This document shows positions 54,372 to 63,957 of a stretch of DNA of 64,000 nucleotides, one piece after another. Source of the stretch: an uncultured Rubritalea sp. (lineage in GTDB: Bacteria > Verrucomicrobiota > Verrucomicrobiia > Verrucomicrobiales > Akkermansiaceae); contig CAKZNV010000248.1 of assembly GCA_937132085.1 (NCBI GenBank), positions 38,243-102,242 of the forward strand, written 5' to 3'. Made by a program: the position numbers and the translations under genes. The number at the start of each line of letters is the position of its first letter. Within the stretch, counting starts at the first letter, position 1. The notes under the pieces were generated by a model. The model made no database searches. It saw nothing but the letters and a program-made list of their open reading frames with translations, and was not told the DNA's origin.

Positions 54372-54884
54372 ATGAAAAAACTCGCATTCATCACCTTAAT
54401 CATCGTTTTAGCAATCTTCTATTTCCAGTTTAACTTCAATACGAAAAGTGACCAGTATATGATCGACGATGATTATATCTCTAAAATAGACAGCCTTAAA
54501 GTTATTCACTCTAATTCAGACAAAGAAGAGCTGGCTAAAGCAAAAATAAAAGCTCATCTGAAAAGCTTAAACAAAAAAAATAGCGAATTTAGAAACACAT
54601 TGCTTACAATTGCTGATCTAGATTTTGAATCTATAGAGTTAAAGAACAACTGCTGGACGATAGTTTCCTCTGATCCAGATGCCGTAATGCACCTGTATTA
54701 TCAATACATAGATTTAAAGTGTTTAGCTAAAATTGGTGAATCTTTTTCTATAAGTAAGGATAAAGTTAAAGAATTAGAAACTGCATTTCAAAACATGGAC
54801 AAAGAAAGTCTTTTTGTAGAGATAACACCCAGAATCAAGATTCTAACCAAACCTACCAGCTCTTGTTTCACCAAAGTAAGATGA
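54372..54884 (+). CDS. Hypothetical protein with N-terminal membrane anchor
   Basis: 170 aa from ATG 54372; the track's 54363 start is a TTG three codons earlier. One hydrophobic helix (about 4-20, LAFITLIIVLAIFYFQF), then a charged Lys/Asp/Ser-rich soluble part with two Cys near the middle and one at the end. It is noticeably more AT-rich than selO before it, which may mean a different origin. No family recognised. Confidence 0.55.
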   Translation: MKKLAFITLIIVLAIFYFQFNFNTKSDQYMIDDDYISKIDSLKVIHSNSDKEELAKAKIKAHLKSLNKKNSEFRNTLLTIADLDFESIELKNNCWTIVSSDPDAVMHLYYQYIDLKCLAKIGESFSISKDKVKELETAFQNMDKESLFVEITPRIKILTKPTSSCFTKVR

Positions 54885-54971
54885 TTTTTTTCTAACATTT
54901 GATCAAGCTTAAATTTCTACGCCTGTTTCATCAGCCTATAGCCAAAAGTTACATCATGCGTCCCCCATTAA

Positions 54972-55736
54972 CTAGTCACCGTTGACTGGTGCTGCCCCAT
55001 ACTCATACTCCAAAATACTCTTCACTGCCACTACATGTGCCTCAACTCTATGTCGCATCGCCAAACCACTCGGTGATTCCAGAGTAAACGATAACGGACA
55101 GCCGTTCTTCGCCATATAAATAGCTTCTGGCCATTCATCAGGCAAATCTGCTTCAGCTTCATGATAGATCCAGCCTTCTAAGCGCACTTCATGATCATCG
55201 ATGACTGACTCATTCTCCATCAACATCACTTCTTTAAGCTGTGACACTATGTATTCGTAGCGATTCGGGTCATCATCCTTGGTATTGATTTCATAGAAAT
55301 AATAACCACCACTCTCCCAGTCCTCATGTAGCGAGATAAAAAGCTCAGGCTGAATCTTCTCCAACCATTGCACATGTCCCTGCACTTCCATACTACGCAT
55401 ACTAGAATAATCTCTGTTCATATCCAGCACACTACTCTCTGAGCAATTTTCACGCGTCCCATTCGCTAGCCCAGTCGGATTCAGCGCTGGGCAGATGTAA
55501 AAGCTAAGATTTCTATCAAGAAGGCCACTATTTACTAACTCCAACAAAGCCAGTGGTCCAGCAGGCTCATCCCCGTGCATCCCTGCTGAGATATAGATAG
55601 CTGGAGCGCCCTCTCTTACTAAACTATAGCCCTTTAGCTGATAGTCACAGACATCCGCATACACTTCTACCTCAGCACCGGCGGCGACCAATGCTGTGTC
55701 GATTTCCTTCAGGTAATGTTGAAGATCGAATTTCAT
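54972..55736 (-). CDS. M14-type zinc carboxypeptidase / succinylglutamate desuccinylase-like hydrolase
   Basis: 254 aa. The zinc motif GMHGDEPAGPLALLEL (His/Glu pair, residues about 53-56) with the third ligand His in FISLHEDWES, and the substrate-binding Arg in LDMNRDY, fit the M14 family with aspartoacylase-like proportions. No signal peptide, so it is cytoplasmic and may act on a peptide, amino-acid conjugate or small amide. It is transcribed alone against its neighbours. Confidence 0.88.
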   Translation of the reverse strand: MKFDLQHYLKEIDTALVAAGAEVEVYADVCDYQLKGYSLVREGAPAIYISAGMHGDEPAGPLALLELVNSGLLDRNLSFYICPALNPTGLANGTRENCSESSVLDMNRDYSSMRSMEVQGHVQWLEKIQPELFISLHEDWESGGYYFYEINTKDDDPNRYEYIVSQLKEVMLMENESVIDDHEVRLEGWIYHEAEADLPDEWPEAIYMAKNGCPLSFTLESPSGLAMRHRVEAHVVAVKSILEYEYGAAPVNGD

Positions 55737-55850
55737 GGCATATTCTTACCCATTATTCACCCTATCCTACAACTCAGTAATCAATATATTTTACCCTTCA
55801 GATCATGATTAACTATTTGCTAAATGACGCTTTTTATGGTTAATTAAGGT

Positions 55851-56729
55851 ATGCGAAACAAATTGATTCATCTCAGCCTGATCGCCATCATGGCGCCATC
55901 GTTCTCATTAATGGCTCAGCAAGCAGAAAAACCTGCCGACAAGCCGGCAACTGCTAAAGAGGATGACGAGAATGCTAGAGTTCCGGTTCCTAAAGATCTC
56001 ATCGAAGACGATCACGTGCGTGAAGAGCTAGGTATTAATGAATTCACAGCTCCATCTATTCGCCTCATCTTTGACGATCTCGACCAGCTCACACCGATGC
56101 CTGTGAAAGAAACGCAACACAAGCTCCCTGTGCGCATGCCTCTTAGCCGTTCTGACCTAGCCATGGAGATTGGATTCCTTATTGCTGATGGATTCCTCGC
56201 TGTGCAGCATGGAAATTTCGATGAAATAGAACCACTCGCTAAAGATCTCTCCAAATACGGCCGAGCTCTCGGTGCAGGTGAACGTGTCAACCGCCACGTC
56301 GCAGCTATCCTAGATAGCGCTAAGAAAAAAGACATCGAGAAACTCAAAGACGAACTCGCTGCCACTCAGAAAGACGTCGAAAAAGAACTCGTTCAGCTCC
56401 GTGATGCTGACCTCGCACACCTCATTTCTCTAGGCGGATGGCTTAGAGCACTCGAATGCGCCTCCGCTGGTGTGAGCAAGGATTTCACTGAAGAACGTGC
56501 TAACCAACTCTTCCGTGAAGATATCGCAGAATATTATGAGTCATCTATCGGATCACTCGACCCACGTATTTCTAAGCTACCTAACTACGTCGCTATGCGA
56601 AACATCTGCTCAGGTCTTAAAGTCACCATGACACTCTCAGAAGACGAAGAACCATCAGAAGACCTAGTCAAAGAGATCGCAGCACAAGCTAAGAAGCTAG
56701 CCCTGCTAGCTCTGACTAGAACGAAGTAA
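55851..56729 (+). CDS. Secreted hypothetical protein
   Basis: 292 aa, signal peptide 1-22 (ending LMAQQ), then a Lys/Ala/Pro/Asp-rich linker (KPADKPATAKEDDEN). The remainder is mostly helical, with FLIADGFLAVQHGNFDEIEPLAKDL and a coiled-coil-like DIEKLKDELAATQKDVEKEL. No family recognised. It precedes the 4-PDZ protease but a terminator lies between, so it is transcribed separately. Confidence 0.65.
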   Translation: MRNKLIHLSLIAIMAPSFSLMAQQAEKPADKPATAKEDDENARVPVPKDLIEDDHVREELGINEFTAPSIRLIFDDLDQLTPMPVKETQHKLPVRMPLSRSDLAMEIGFLIADGFLAVQHGNFDEIEPLAKDLSKYGRALGAGERVNRHVAAILDSAKKKDIEKLKDELAATQKDVEKELVQLRDADLAHLISLGGWLRALECASAGVSKDFTEERANQLFREDIAEYYESSIGSLDPRISKLPNYVAMRNICSGLKVTMTLSEDEEPSEDLVKEIAAQAKKLALLALTRTK

Positions 56730-56756
56730 TCAAACCACTTCACCACCAATTTCCTC

Positions 56757-56792
56757 ATCCCTTTTTCTATTTTAGAGAAAGGGATTTTTTTT
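56757..56792 (+). terminator. Rho-independent terminator
   Basis: ATCCCTTT with AAAGGGAT around an 11-13 nt loop, followed by eight T residues (56785-56792). Confidence 0.8.
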
Positions 56793-56854
56793 ATAAGACA
56801 AGTTCAGCCATTTACTACGCTCTGAATGATATCAACACACTTTAAAAATCAACT

Positions 56855-58909
56855 ATGAAATCAATCAACATCATCACCGCATCATTAGCGTGTATTGGCT
56901 CGCTCTCAGCGCAGACCACTATAGAGAAAGCTAATCAACCCCAGAAAGTGACTCGTATCACTAGCAGTGCGGACCAAGCTAAGATCGATAACGCGATCGC
57001 CAAGGTCTATCCATCTCTTGTTCGTATCCACGTAGTAGCAGAAACACCAAAAGACGGCCGTATGCAGAAAATCGGCGGCACAGGCTCAGGAACGATTATT
57101 CACCCAGACGGCTACGTCCTGACCAACCACCACGTAGCGGGTGAAGGCACTAGAATCTGGGTAAGACTCTCTAATAAGGTCAAAGTAGACGCCACTCTCG
57201 TAGGCACTGACCCTCAGACTGATCTGTGTATTTTAAAGCTCAACCTAGACCAAATCCCAGCCGACATGAAACCACTCCCTGTGGCTAAGTTCGGAGATTT
57301 CAAATCACTCCACATCGGAGACTCTGTGCTAGCAATGGGTTCCCCAGCTGGTGTTTCTCAGTCAGTCACACTCGGTGTGGTTGCTAACCTAGAAATGATT
57401 ATCCCTGGTGGGCAAGGCACTACTCAAGCTGGTGAACGTGTCGGTGATCTAGTCCGCTGGATCGGTCACGATGCTGTCATCTACTTCGGAAATAGTGGTG
57501 GCCCACTAGTAAATCTAAAAGGCGAAATCATCGGCATCAACGAAATCGGCCTCGGCTCACTCGGTGGAGCGATCCCATCAGACATCGCTAAATACGTCAC
57601 TGATGAACTTATCAAACACGGCACTGTCCGCCGCTCATGGACTGGACTCTACCCTCAGCCTCTACTCCTTTCTGGAGCTCAGAAACAAGGCGTTCTCATC
57701 GCCACTGTGCTCGAAGACTCACCTGCTGCTAAAGCTGGGCTTGAAGCTGGTGACATCATCACTCACTTCGACAGCGTAGAAGTCAATGCTACCGCACCTG
57801 AGCACATCCCACTTTTCAATAAAGTAGAACTAGGAACACCTGTCGGCAAAACAGTCGATGTCAAATACGTCAGAGATGGCAAGCAGCTTACTACTAAGCT
57901 CACTACCATCGAACGATCTAAAGCTAAAGGAGCAGACCTCGCTATCCGCGAATGGGGCATCACAGCGAGAGACCTAACAGACCGTAGTGCGATCCGTCGT
58001 AAGAAGAAATCTACTAACGGAGTTCTCATCTCATCTATCAGTAAAACTGGCCCAGTAGCAGCATCTAAACCATCACTTCAGCCTGGTGACTTGATTGTAA
58101 AAGTCAACGGAACAGCGATCAAAACTCTCAAGAACCTAACAGACATCACAGCTGAGAGAGTAGCTGGTGATAAATCAGATGTTAAAACCATCGTAGAATT
58201 CGAGCGTAAAGGACAACTCCTAGCCTCAGTGGTAGAGCTCAACATGCAGCCTAACAGCTCACAGTCAGCTGCGGCTCAGAAAGCTTGGTTAGGGCTTCAG
58301 ACTCAGGTTCTTACTAGAGACCTAGCAACAATCCTCGACCTCAAAGGCAAGAAAGGTGTGCGTATCACTCAGGTGATTCCTAACACTACTGCCGCGAAAG
58401 CTGGTCTTCTAGCTGGCGACATCATCCTAAAGCTAGATGGAACAGTTATCCCAGCTGAGCGTGAGCGTGATGCTAATATCTTCGAATCCATGATCCGCGA
58501 ATACCCTGCTGATGAGTCAGTAGAACTCGCTATCATGCGTGGAACAGAAGCTCTCACCATCAAGTGCCCACTAGAAACTGCGCCTACTCCTACTAAAGAA
58601 TTCCGCAAGGTATCTAACGATGTCTTAGAGATCACTCTCAGAGAGCTATCTAAAGCGAAAGTGGACGAAGCAAAACACGATCAAGGCGTATTAGTGCAGA
58701 GAGTCGAGTCAGCTGGCTGGGCATCTCTTGCTGGACTTAGAGCTGGAGATGTGATCGTCTCTATCAACAATAAGCCAGTCACTACTCTCGACATGATCGA
58801 AAAAGAACTCGAACTCGTTGAAAAAAATAAGCAGGATTATGTTGTCCTATTTATCAAACGTGGCAACTTTTCTACCTTCATCGAAATCCACCCAATCTGG
58901 AAAAAATAA
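56855..58909 (+). CDS. HtrA-like serine protease with four PDZ domains
   Basis: 684 aa, signal peptide 1-20 (ending LSAQ). Trypsin-like domain with intact triad: His93 (LTNHHVA), Asp123 (DPQTDLCIL), Ser214 (YFGNSGGPLV). Four PDZ domains follow, each recognisable by its carboxylate-loop and GD(I/L/V)I core: KAGLEAGDIITHFD, PSLQPGDLIVKVNG, KAGLLAGDIILKLDG and LAGLRAGDVIVSINN. Usual HtrA proteins have one or two PDZ domains. It is probably a periplasmic quality-control protease. It is followed 37 bp later by a degenerate protease-fold gene, so the two are likely an operon. Confidence 0.93.
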   Translation: MKSINIITASLACIGSLSAQTTIEKANQPQKVTRITSSADQAKIDNAIAKVYPSLVRIHVVAETPKDGRMQKIGGTGSGTIIHPDGYVLTNHHVAGEGTRIWVRLSNKVKVDATLVGTDPQTDLCILKLNLDQIPADMKPLPVAKFGDFKSLHIGDSVLAMGSPAGVSQSVTLGVVANLEMIIPGGQGTTQAGERVGDLVRWIGHDAVIYFGNSGGPLVNLKGEIIGINEIGLGSLGGAIPSDIAKYVTDELIKHGTVRRSWTGLYPQPLLLSGAQKQGVLIATVLEDSPAAKAGLEAGDIITHFDSVEVNATAPEHIPLFNKVELGTPVGKTVDVKYVRDGKQLTTKLTTIERSKAKGADLAIREWGITARDLTDRSAIRRKKKSTNGVLISSISKTGPVAASKPSLQPGDLIVKVNGTAIKTLKNLTDITAERVAGDKSDVKTIVEFERKGQLLASVVELNMQPNSSQSAAAQKAWLGLQTQVLTRDLATILDLKGKKGVRITQVIPNTTAAKAGLLAGDIILKLDGTVIPAERERDANIFESMIREYPADESVELAIMRGTEALTIKCPLETAPTPTKEFRKVSNDVLEITLRELSKAKVDEAKHDQGVLVQRVESAGWASLAGLRAGDVIVSINNKPVTTLDMIEKELELVEKNKQDYVVLFIKRGNFSTFIEIHPIWKK

Positions 58910-58946
58910 TATAACCTCAATCTACAACATCTAAACAACACACAAT

Positions 58947-59717
58947 ATGAAACTAAAATCATTATTCAAATTCCTCACCGTAGCGACACTCAGCTTCGGA
59001 TCTATCTCAGTAGCTAGCGCAGACTCAGACGCAGAAGCTCTCCGCAAGGTATACAACGAAAAGAAAGCCTCAGTTTACGGAGTCAAAGGTATCCTCAAGC
59101 TAAACATCACATTCAATGGACAAGCTCAGAACCAAGAGGCTCCTCTCTGGTCAAATGCTACTTGCATCGGTGACGGAATCCTCGTTGCATCCTACGCATC
59201 ACTCAGCCCACAACTCGGTGCTGGTCGTCCAGGACTAGAGGTCACTAAAGAACTCGAAGGCCTCAAGCTCATCAACGCAGCTGGCGAAGAATTCGATGCT
59301 AAGCTCATCCTTCATGATGAAGACCTCGGCCTCGCATTCCTAGCGCTCGACCCTAAAGGTGAAAATGCAGCTGGCTGGAAAGCTACTGCGATCGATATCT
59401 CTAAAGACGTAGAACTCAAGCACCTCGACACCACAGTAAACATCTCACGTCACAACACAAACTTCAGATACCAAACTGGTGTCACTAAAGGTTCTGTTGC
59501 GACTATCCTTGAGAAGCCTAGAAAGTCATACCAGATCATCGGAGCTTCAATGAGCGCTCCTTGTTTCACGACTGCAGGTGACTTCATCGGCATCACAGTA
59601 GCTAGCAGCAGCCCAGTAGCTAAAGGTCAACAGCCACAAGCTGTAACGATCCCTGCTAAATATATTCGTAACCTCGTAGAGCAAGCGAAAGCAAAGCAAG
59701 CTGAGCTCGCTAAGTAA
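58947..59717 (+). CDS. Catalytically degenerate trypsin-like protein
   Basis: 256 aa, signal peptide 1-25 (ending VASAD). It resembles the protease domain of the gene before it, without PDZ. The Asp strand is kept (LILHDEDLGLAFL, Asp126), but the His position reads LVASYAS (Tyr) and the Ser loop GNSGGP reads ASMSAPCF, so it cannot be a serine protease. A binding partner or regulator of the upstream enzyme is my best guess. Its terminator overlaps the 3' end of the convergent methyltransferase gene. Confidence 0.75.
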   Translation: MKLKSLFKFLTVATLSFGSISVASADSDAEALRKVYNEKKASVYGVKGILKLNITFNGQAQNQEAPLWSNATCIGDGILVASYASLSPQLGAGRPGLEVTKELEGLKLINAAGEEFDAKLILHDEDLGLAFLALDPKGENAAGWKATAIDISKDVELKHLDTTVNISRHNTNFRYQTGVTKGSVATILEKPRKSYQIIGASMSAPCFTTAGDFIGITVASSSPVAKGQQPQAVTIPAKYIRNLVEQAKAKQAELAK

Positions 59718-59740
59718 TACAGGAAACAACCTAATTTCTA

Positions 59741-59776
59741 AAAGCCATCCAGCTAACCAGCTGGGTGGCTTTTTTT
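59741..59776 (+). terminator. Rho-independent terminator overlapping a convergent gene
   Basis: AAAGCCATCCAGCT pairs with AGCTGGGTGGCTTT (14 bp, one G-T wobble), loop of about four bases, then a T run to 59776. The hairpin also encodes the last residues (KKSHPAG) of the minus-strand methyltransferase. Confidence 0.85.
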
Positions 59777-60436
59777 GTAACTTGAACTCTGATACATCGG
59801 AATTCCTAATACTCTAAATAACTTCCTCTTCTCTAACTTCATACCCAACCCAGTCATCACCGCATCGTAATGATAGATTCCATGCCAAGTATTCGCAGTC
59901 ATTAGTCTAAACAAAAGCAACGCTAGATACCAATTCACACGCTGGAAAGATCTTTGGAAAACTCCTGTTAGACCACCCTTGTCTCGACTCAGATAAAAGT
60001 CTCCGACGATTAGTTCGCCATCTTGTTTTAAATTCGCCATCACCAGAGACACTATCGTTTCAAGCTCTGACAGAGGAAATACGTTGAGAAAGAAATTCGC
60101 TACAACTTTATCAAACGACTCCTCTGAATCTTTCAGAAATGCCATCACATCGTCCTGCACGATTCGTATAGTATGCTTAAATTCTGATGCTCTAAGCGTC
60201 ATCTTTTGCTTAAATTTATCCAGCATACTCGCTGACAAATCCACCACAGTCACTCTCGCTCCATTCCTAGCCGCATGAATCGCCTCATCACCATGCCCAA
60301 CACCTATAAAGCAAATCGTAGTATCCAATAGCTCTCCAGATAAGCCAGCCACCCTACATTTAGGAATCGCCCCCAGGCTATAAACATGGCTCAGCTTGTT
60401 ATAAATCTTGCTGACTATTTTGTATTGGTCATCCAT
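59753..60436 (-). CDS. Class I SAM-dependent methyltransferase
   Basis: 227 aa. The SAM-binding motif I is ICFIGVGHGDEAIHAARNGARV, followed by the acidic end of strand 2 (TVVDLSASMLDKFKQKM) and motif IV-like FDKVVANFFLNVFP. The pattern is close to UbiE/MenG-like small-molecule methyltransferases, but the substrate cannot be called. It sits alone, divergent from the next gene by 38 bp. Confidence 0.88.
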   Translation of the reverse strand: MDDQYKIVSKIYNKLSHVYSLGAIPKCRVAGLSGELLDTTICFIGVGHGDEAIHAARNGARVTVVDLSASMLDKFKQKMTLRASEFKHTIRIVQDDVMAFLKDSEESFDKVVANFFLNVFPLSELETIVSLVMANLKQDGELIVGDFYLSRDKGGLTGVFQRSFQRVNWYLALLLFRLMTANTWHGIYHYDAVMTGLGMKLEKRKLFRVLGIPMYQSSSYKKSHPAG

Positions 60437-60474
60437 TTCTTCTTACTTGATTATTTAATCACAGCATTCATTCT

Positions 60475-61497
60475 ATGAGAACTATGAAAACATTTAGTTT
60501 GCTGCTCTCAGCCTTCTTTACATTGGCCACCTTGCTCACTGCCACACCTGACTGGACTGAGAACACCTATGAGAAATTCCTAGGCTCTAACAAGGATCGC
60601 TACGCCACCATCAAGACGGTGATCGATAACCAAGGCAGCCACTATTCATGGAGAGAGATCAAGATCCTAACAGAATACTCTAAAGCGAACAATGCCATCC
60701 TAAATTCACAGACGATCTCAGATATTGTTTACAACATCGACGCCACTCACGATGACCCGAACACAGCTCCGACCATCACCAAAAAAGTCAACGAAACGAA
60801 CGACACAGTAAAGCTGTCCTATATCACCAAGGAGTATCACATTTCTGCACTACCGCACCAAAAAGGAGCAGGTGTTGAACGTCTTAGTTGGAAGGATAAT
60901 AAGCTCGTTCTAGACGAGAAAATAACTGTGCTCACTAAGACTCAGCTAGAAAACTTGGAGATCTTCCTAGAGCAAGTGACGACCAAACCACCCAAGGAAA
61001 TTGTCTCCTCTGTAAACACCGACTTTGATTGCTTTTACCTCACCCTCAACGTAGATCTCGAACCAGAAGAAGGAACTCGTGTAGTCTGTATTTCTAGTAA
61101 AGTCAGCAAAATCATCAGAGACAGAATTTTCATCAAACCTAGCTACCCACTCCTCGGTGATTACAAAACTAGAGAAGAGGCAAACACTGCAGCTCTCGAC
61201 TTGATCAAACTCTGCCATGACAAAAACTTCTTCAGTATCCTACCTGAAATCTGGTCAGTCAAAAAAGATAACAAGCTCAGCTACTTCCTCGTTCAGCATC
61301 CCATCGAAGAAGATAAAATAAAAGAACTAGAACTCATCTCAAACAAATCAATCAGCATGACCTCCAGTGATCTATTCATCGAAAAATGGAGACCCTACGC
61401 ACCTCAGCCAAAATTAGAAGAACAGCCTGATCCAGAACCTGAAGAGGAAGAATTAGAGGACAGCAATAATCTAGAGACCTTACCTGAAGTTCCCTAA
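60475..61497 (+). CDS. Secreted hypothetical protein with acidic C-terminus
   Basis: 340 aa, signal peptide about 1-23 (ending TATPD; a second ATG at 60484 is equally good). Beta/alpha mixed body, with KLSYITKEYHISALPHQK and the strands VVCISSKVSKIIRD, and a Glu/Pro-rich tail (EEQPDPEPEEEELEDSNN). No domain recognised. Confidence 0.6.
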   Translation: MRTMKTFSLLLSAFFTLATLLTATPDWTENTYEKFLGSNKDRYATIKTVIDNQGSHYSWREIKILTEYSKANNAILNSQTISDIVYNIDATHDDPNTAPTITKKVNETNDTVKLSYITKEYHISALPHQKGAGVERLSWKDNKLVLDEKITVLTKTQLENLEIFLEQVTTKPPKEIVSSVNTDFDCFYLTLNVDLEPEEGTRVVCISSKVSKIIRDRIFIKPSYPLLGDYKTREEANTAALDLIKLCHDKNFFSILPEIWSVKKDNKLSYFLVQHPIEEDKIKELELISNKSISMTSSDLFIEKWRPYAPQPKLEEQPDPEPEEEELEDSNNLETLPEVP

Positions 61498-61558
61498 AGT
61501 CATATTTACCAAATTTTAGCCTTTCCAGCGCCCTAAGAATGTCAAATATATCCCACGT

Positions 61559-63856
61559 ATGACATCTGACTCAGTAAGCGCACAGGAACTCAACCTACAA
61601 TTCATAGCCACCATAGCCAAGGAGCTAGGCGTATCCGAAAGCCAAGTAGCAGCGACGAGTAAACTCCTCTCAGAAGGCGCCACTGTCCCCTTCATCTCAC
61701 GTTACCGAAAAGAAGCCACTGGATTACTAGATGAAGTAGCTATCACTCAGATCCGTGACCGCATGCAGCAGCTCGCAGACCTAGAGCGCAGACGCGGAGC
61801 TATAGTTAAAAGCCTAGACGAAAGAAAACTCCTCACAGCAGAACTAGCTAAGAAAATCGCTGAAGCGCTCACTCTAACAAGACTAGAGGACATCTTCGCA
61901 CCCTACCGCCCAAAACGCCGCACCCGTGCTACTATGGCGAAAGACAAAGGCCTAGAACCACTAGCTGACCTCATCTGGGACAATGCAGTCGATCCTATTT
62001 CCGAAGCTGACAAGTTCATCGTAGAGTCAGAAGACAAAGATGTAGCAGTAGCCACCGCAGCTGATGCACTAGCAGGTGCTCGTGACATCCTAGCGGAGCG
62101 ATTCGCAGACGATGCAGAGGCTCGTGCTGAGCTTAGAGAGATCATCGCCAAGACAGGCGTCATCTCATCCAAAGTCCTCACCAGCAAAGCCGAGGACCCA
62201 GCTGCGCAGAAATTTAAAGACTACTTCGAGTGGTCAGAGCCACTAAAAAGCGTCCCATCTCACCGACTCCTAGCCATGCGTCGTGGTGAAAAAGAAGGCT
62301 TCATCTTCATGCGCATCTCAGCCGATCAAGAAACTGCCCTCCAGTCACTACGCTCAAGATTCCTCCCTACCAATCCACTCAGCGATCAAATCGAACTAGC
62401 TCTAACAGATTGCTACAAACGTCTACTCTCGCTTTCCCTAGAAACAGAGTTCCGCATGAGCACCAAGAAAGAAGCAGACATCGAAGCCGTCAGAGTATTC
62501 TCAGACAACCTCCGTGAACTACTACTCTCATCTCCACTCGGTCAGAAACGCACTCTCGCTATCGACCCAGCTTTCAGAACTGGCTGCAAGACCGTCGTCC
62601 TCGATGCTCAAGGCACGCTTCTCCATGACACCGTCCTCCATCTCACACTCAGCGTAGCACAGGCTAAGCAAGCGATTGCACAAGTCATCGCACTGGTCAA
62701 AGAATACAAGATCGAAGCCATCGCCATCGGTAACGGAACAGCCTCACGTGAAGCAGAAGGCGCCATCAAACTAGCGAAACTCCCTAGCTCCATTCCAGTA
62801 GTCATCGTCAACGAATCCGGCGCATCCATCTACTCAGCCAGCGAAGTAGCTCGTGACGAATTCCCAGACAAGGACGTCACTGTGAGAGGCGCAGTCTCCA
62901 TTGGTCGCCGACTCATGGACCCCCTTTCTGAGTTGGTAAAACTCGATCCTAAAAGTATCGGAGTCGGCCAGTATCAGCACGATGTAGAGCAGAACCTCCT
63001 CAAGAACACACTCGATGACACCGTCATTTCCTGCGTCAACGGAGTAGGAGTAGAAGTCAACACAGCCTCCAAACAACTCCTCTCCTACGTCTCAGGCCTT
63101 AACTCATCCATCGCAGCCAACCTCATCACCTATCGCTCTGAGAACGGACCATTCAAGTCACGAGCAGAGCTAAAGAAAGTTCCGCGTCTCGGAGACAAAG
63201 CCTTCGAGCAAGCAGCTGGATTCCTCCGCATCCGTGGAGCCAAGCACCCACTAGATTCCTCATCCGTCCACCCAGAACGCTACGCCCTCGTAGAGCAAAT
63301 GGCTAGCGATCTAGGATGCAGTCTCGACGAACTACTCAGCAGCGAATCAGTCAGAAAGAAAATTAACCTGCAAAACTACGTCTCAGCAGAAGTCGGCCTC
63401 CCAACTCTCAAAGACATCCTCTCCGAACTCTCAAAACCTGGCCGAGACCCAAGAAAGCAATTCGAGCTATTCAGCTTCGCCGACGGAGTAGAAAAGCCAG
63501 CCGATCTAGAAGTAGGCATGAAGCTCCCCGGCATCGTCACCAACGTAACCAACTTCGGTGCCTTCGTAGATGTAGGCGTCCACCAAGACGGCCTAGTCCA
63601 CATCTCACAAATGGCCGACCACTTCATCGAAGACCCATCCGAAGTCGTCAAAGTAGGCCAAAAAGTCAACGTAAGCGTCACCGAAATAGATCTGCAAAGA
63701 AACCGCATCGCCCTCTCCATGAAAGCCAACCCAGAGTCTGCACCAAAAAGAAACAGCGGAAGCAATCAAGGCTCAAGAAACCAACGCCCCGCTAAGAAAC
63801 AAGCCAGTAACAACTTCGGCGGAAATTGGTTCGATAATGCGATTAAAAAGAAGTGA
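61559..63856 (+). CDS. tex: Tex-family RNA-binding transcription accessory protein
   Basis: 765 aa, full length. Order of domains: helical Tex N-terminus (TVPFISRYRKEATGLLDE), YqgF/RNase H-like (KRTLAIDPAFRTGCKTVVLD), helix-hairpin-helix (FKSRAELKKVPRLGDKAFEQ) and a C-terminal S1 domain (GIVTNVTNFGAFVDVGVHQDGLVHIS), then a basic Asn/Ser-rich tail. It binds nucleic acid in the cytoplasm; in other bacteria it affects transcription and ribosome-linked RNA processes. Single gene. Confidence 0.96.
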   Translation: MTSDSVSAQELNLQFIATIAKELGVSESQVAATSKLLSEGATVPFISRYRKEATGLLDEVAITQIRDRMQQLADLERRRGAIVKSLDERKLLTAELAKKIAEALTLTRLEDIFAPYRPKRRTRATMAKDKGLEPLADLIWDNAVDPISEADKFIVESEDKDVAVATAADALAGARDILAERFADDAEARAELREIIAKTGVISSKVLTSKAEDPAAQKFKDYFEWSEPLKSVPSHRLLAMRRGEKEGFIFMRISADQETALQSLRSRFLPTNPLSDQIELALTDCYKRLLSLSLETEFRMSTKKEADIEAVRVFSDNLRELLLSSPLGQKRTLAIDPAFRTGCKTVVLDAQGTLLHDTVLHLTLSVAQAKQAIAQVIALVKEYKIEAIAIGNGTASREAEGAIKLAKLPSSIPVVIVNESGASIYSASEVARDEFPDKDVTVRGAVSIGRRLMDPLSELVKLDPKSIGVGQYQHDVEQNLLKNTLDDTVISCVNGVGVEVNTASKQLLSYVSGLNSSIAANLITYRSENGPFKSRAELKKVPRLGDKAFEQAAGFLRIRGAKHPLDSSSVHPERYALVEQMASDLGCSLDELLSSESVRKKINLQNYVSAEVGLPTLKDILSELSKPGRDPRKQFELFSFADGVEKPADLEVGMKLPGIVTNVTNFGAFVDVGVHQDGLVHISQMADHFIEDPSEVVKVGQKVNVSVTEIDLQRNRIALSMKANPESAPKRNSGSNQGSRNQRPAKKQASNNFGGNWFDNAIKKK

Positions 63857-63957
63857 GTTTCTAACATAAACTGGATAATTAATACCAATTATTCAAAGAT
63901 CTAAGATTAGGCATCGTAGATTATTCTATCGTAAAATATGTTAGCTAGTGATTCTTT

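Noticed and set aside
54972-55736. Phage or mobile element near the AT-rich ORF at 54372
   Set aside because: Only one AT-rich gene is involved; no integrase, inverted repeats or tRNA boundary is visible.
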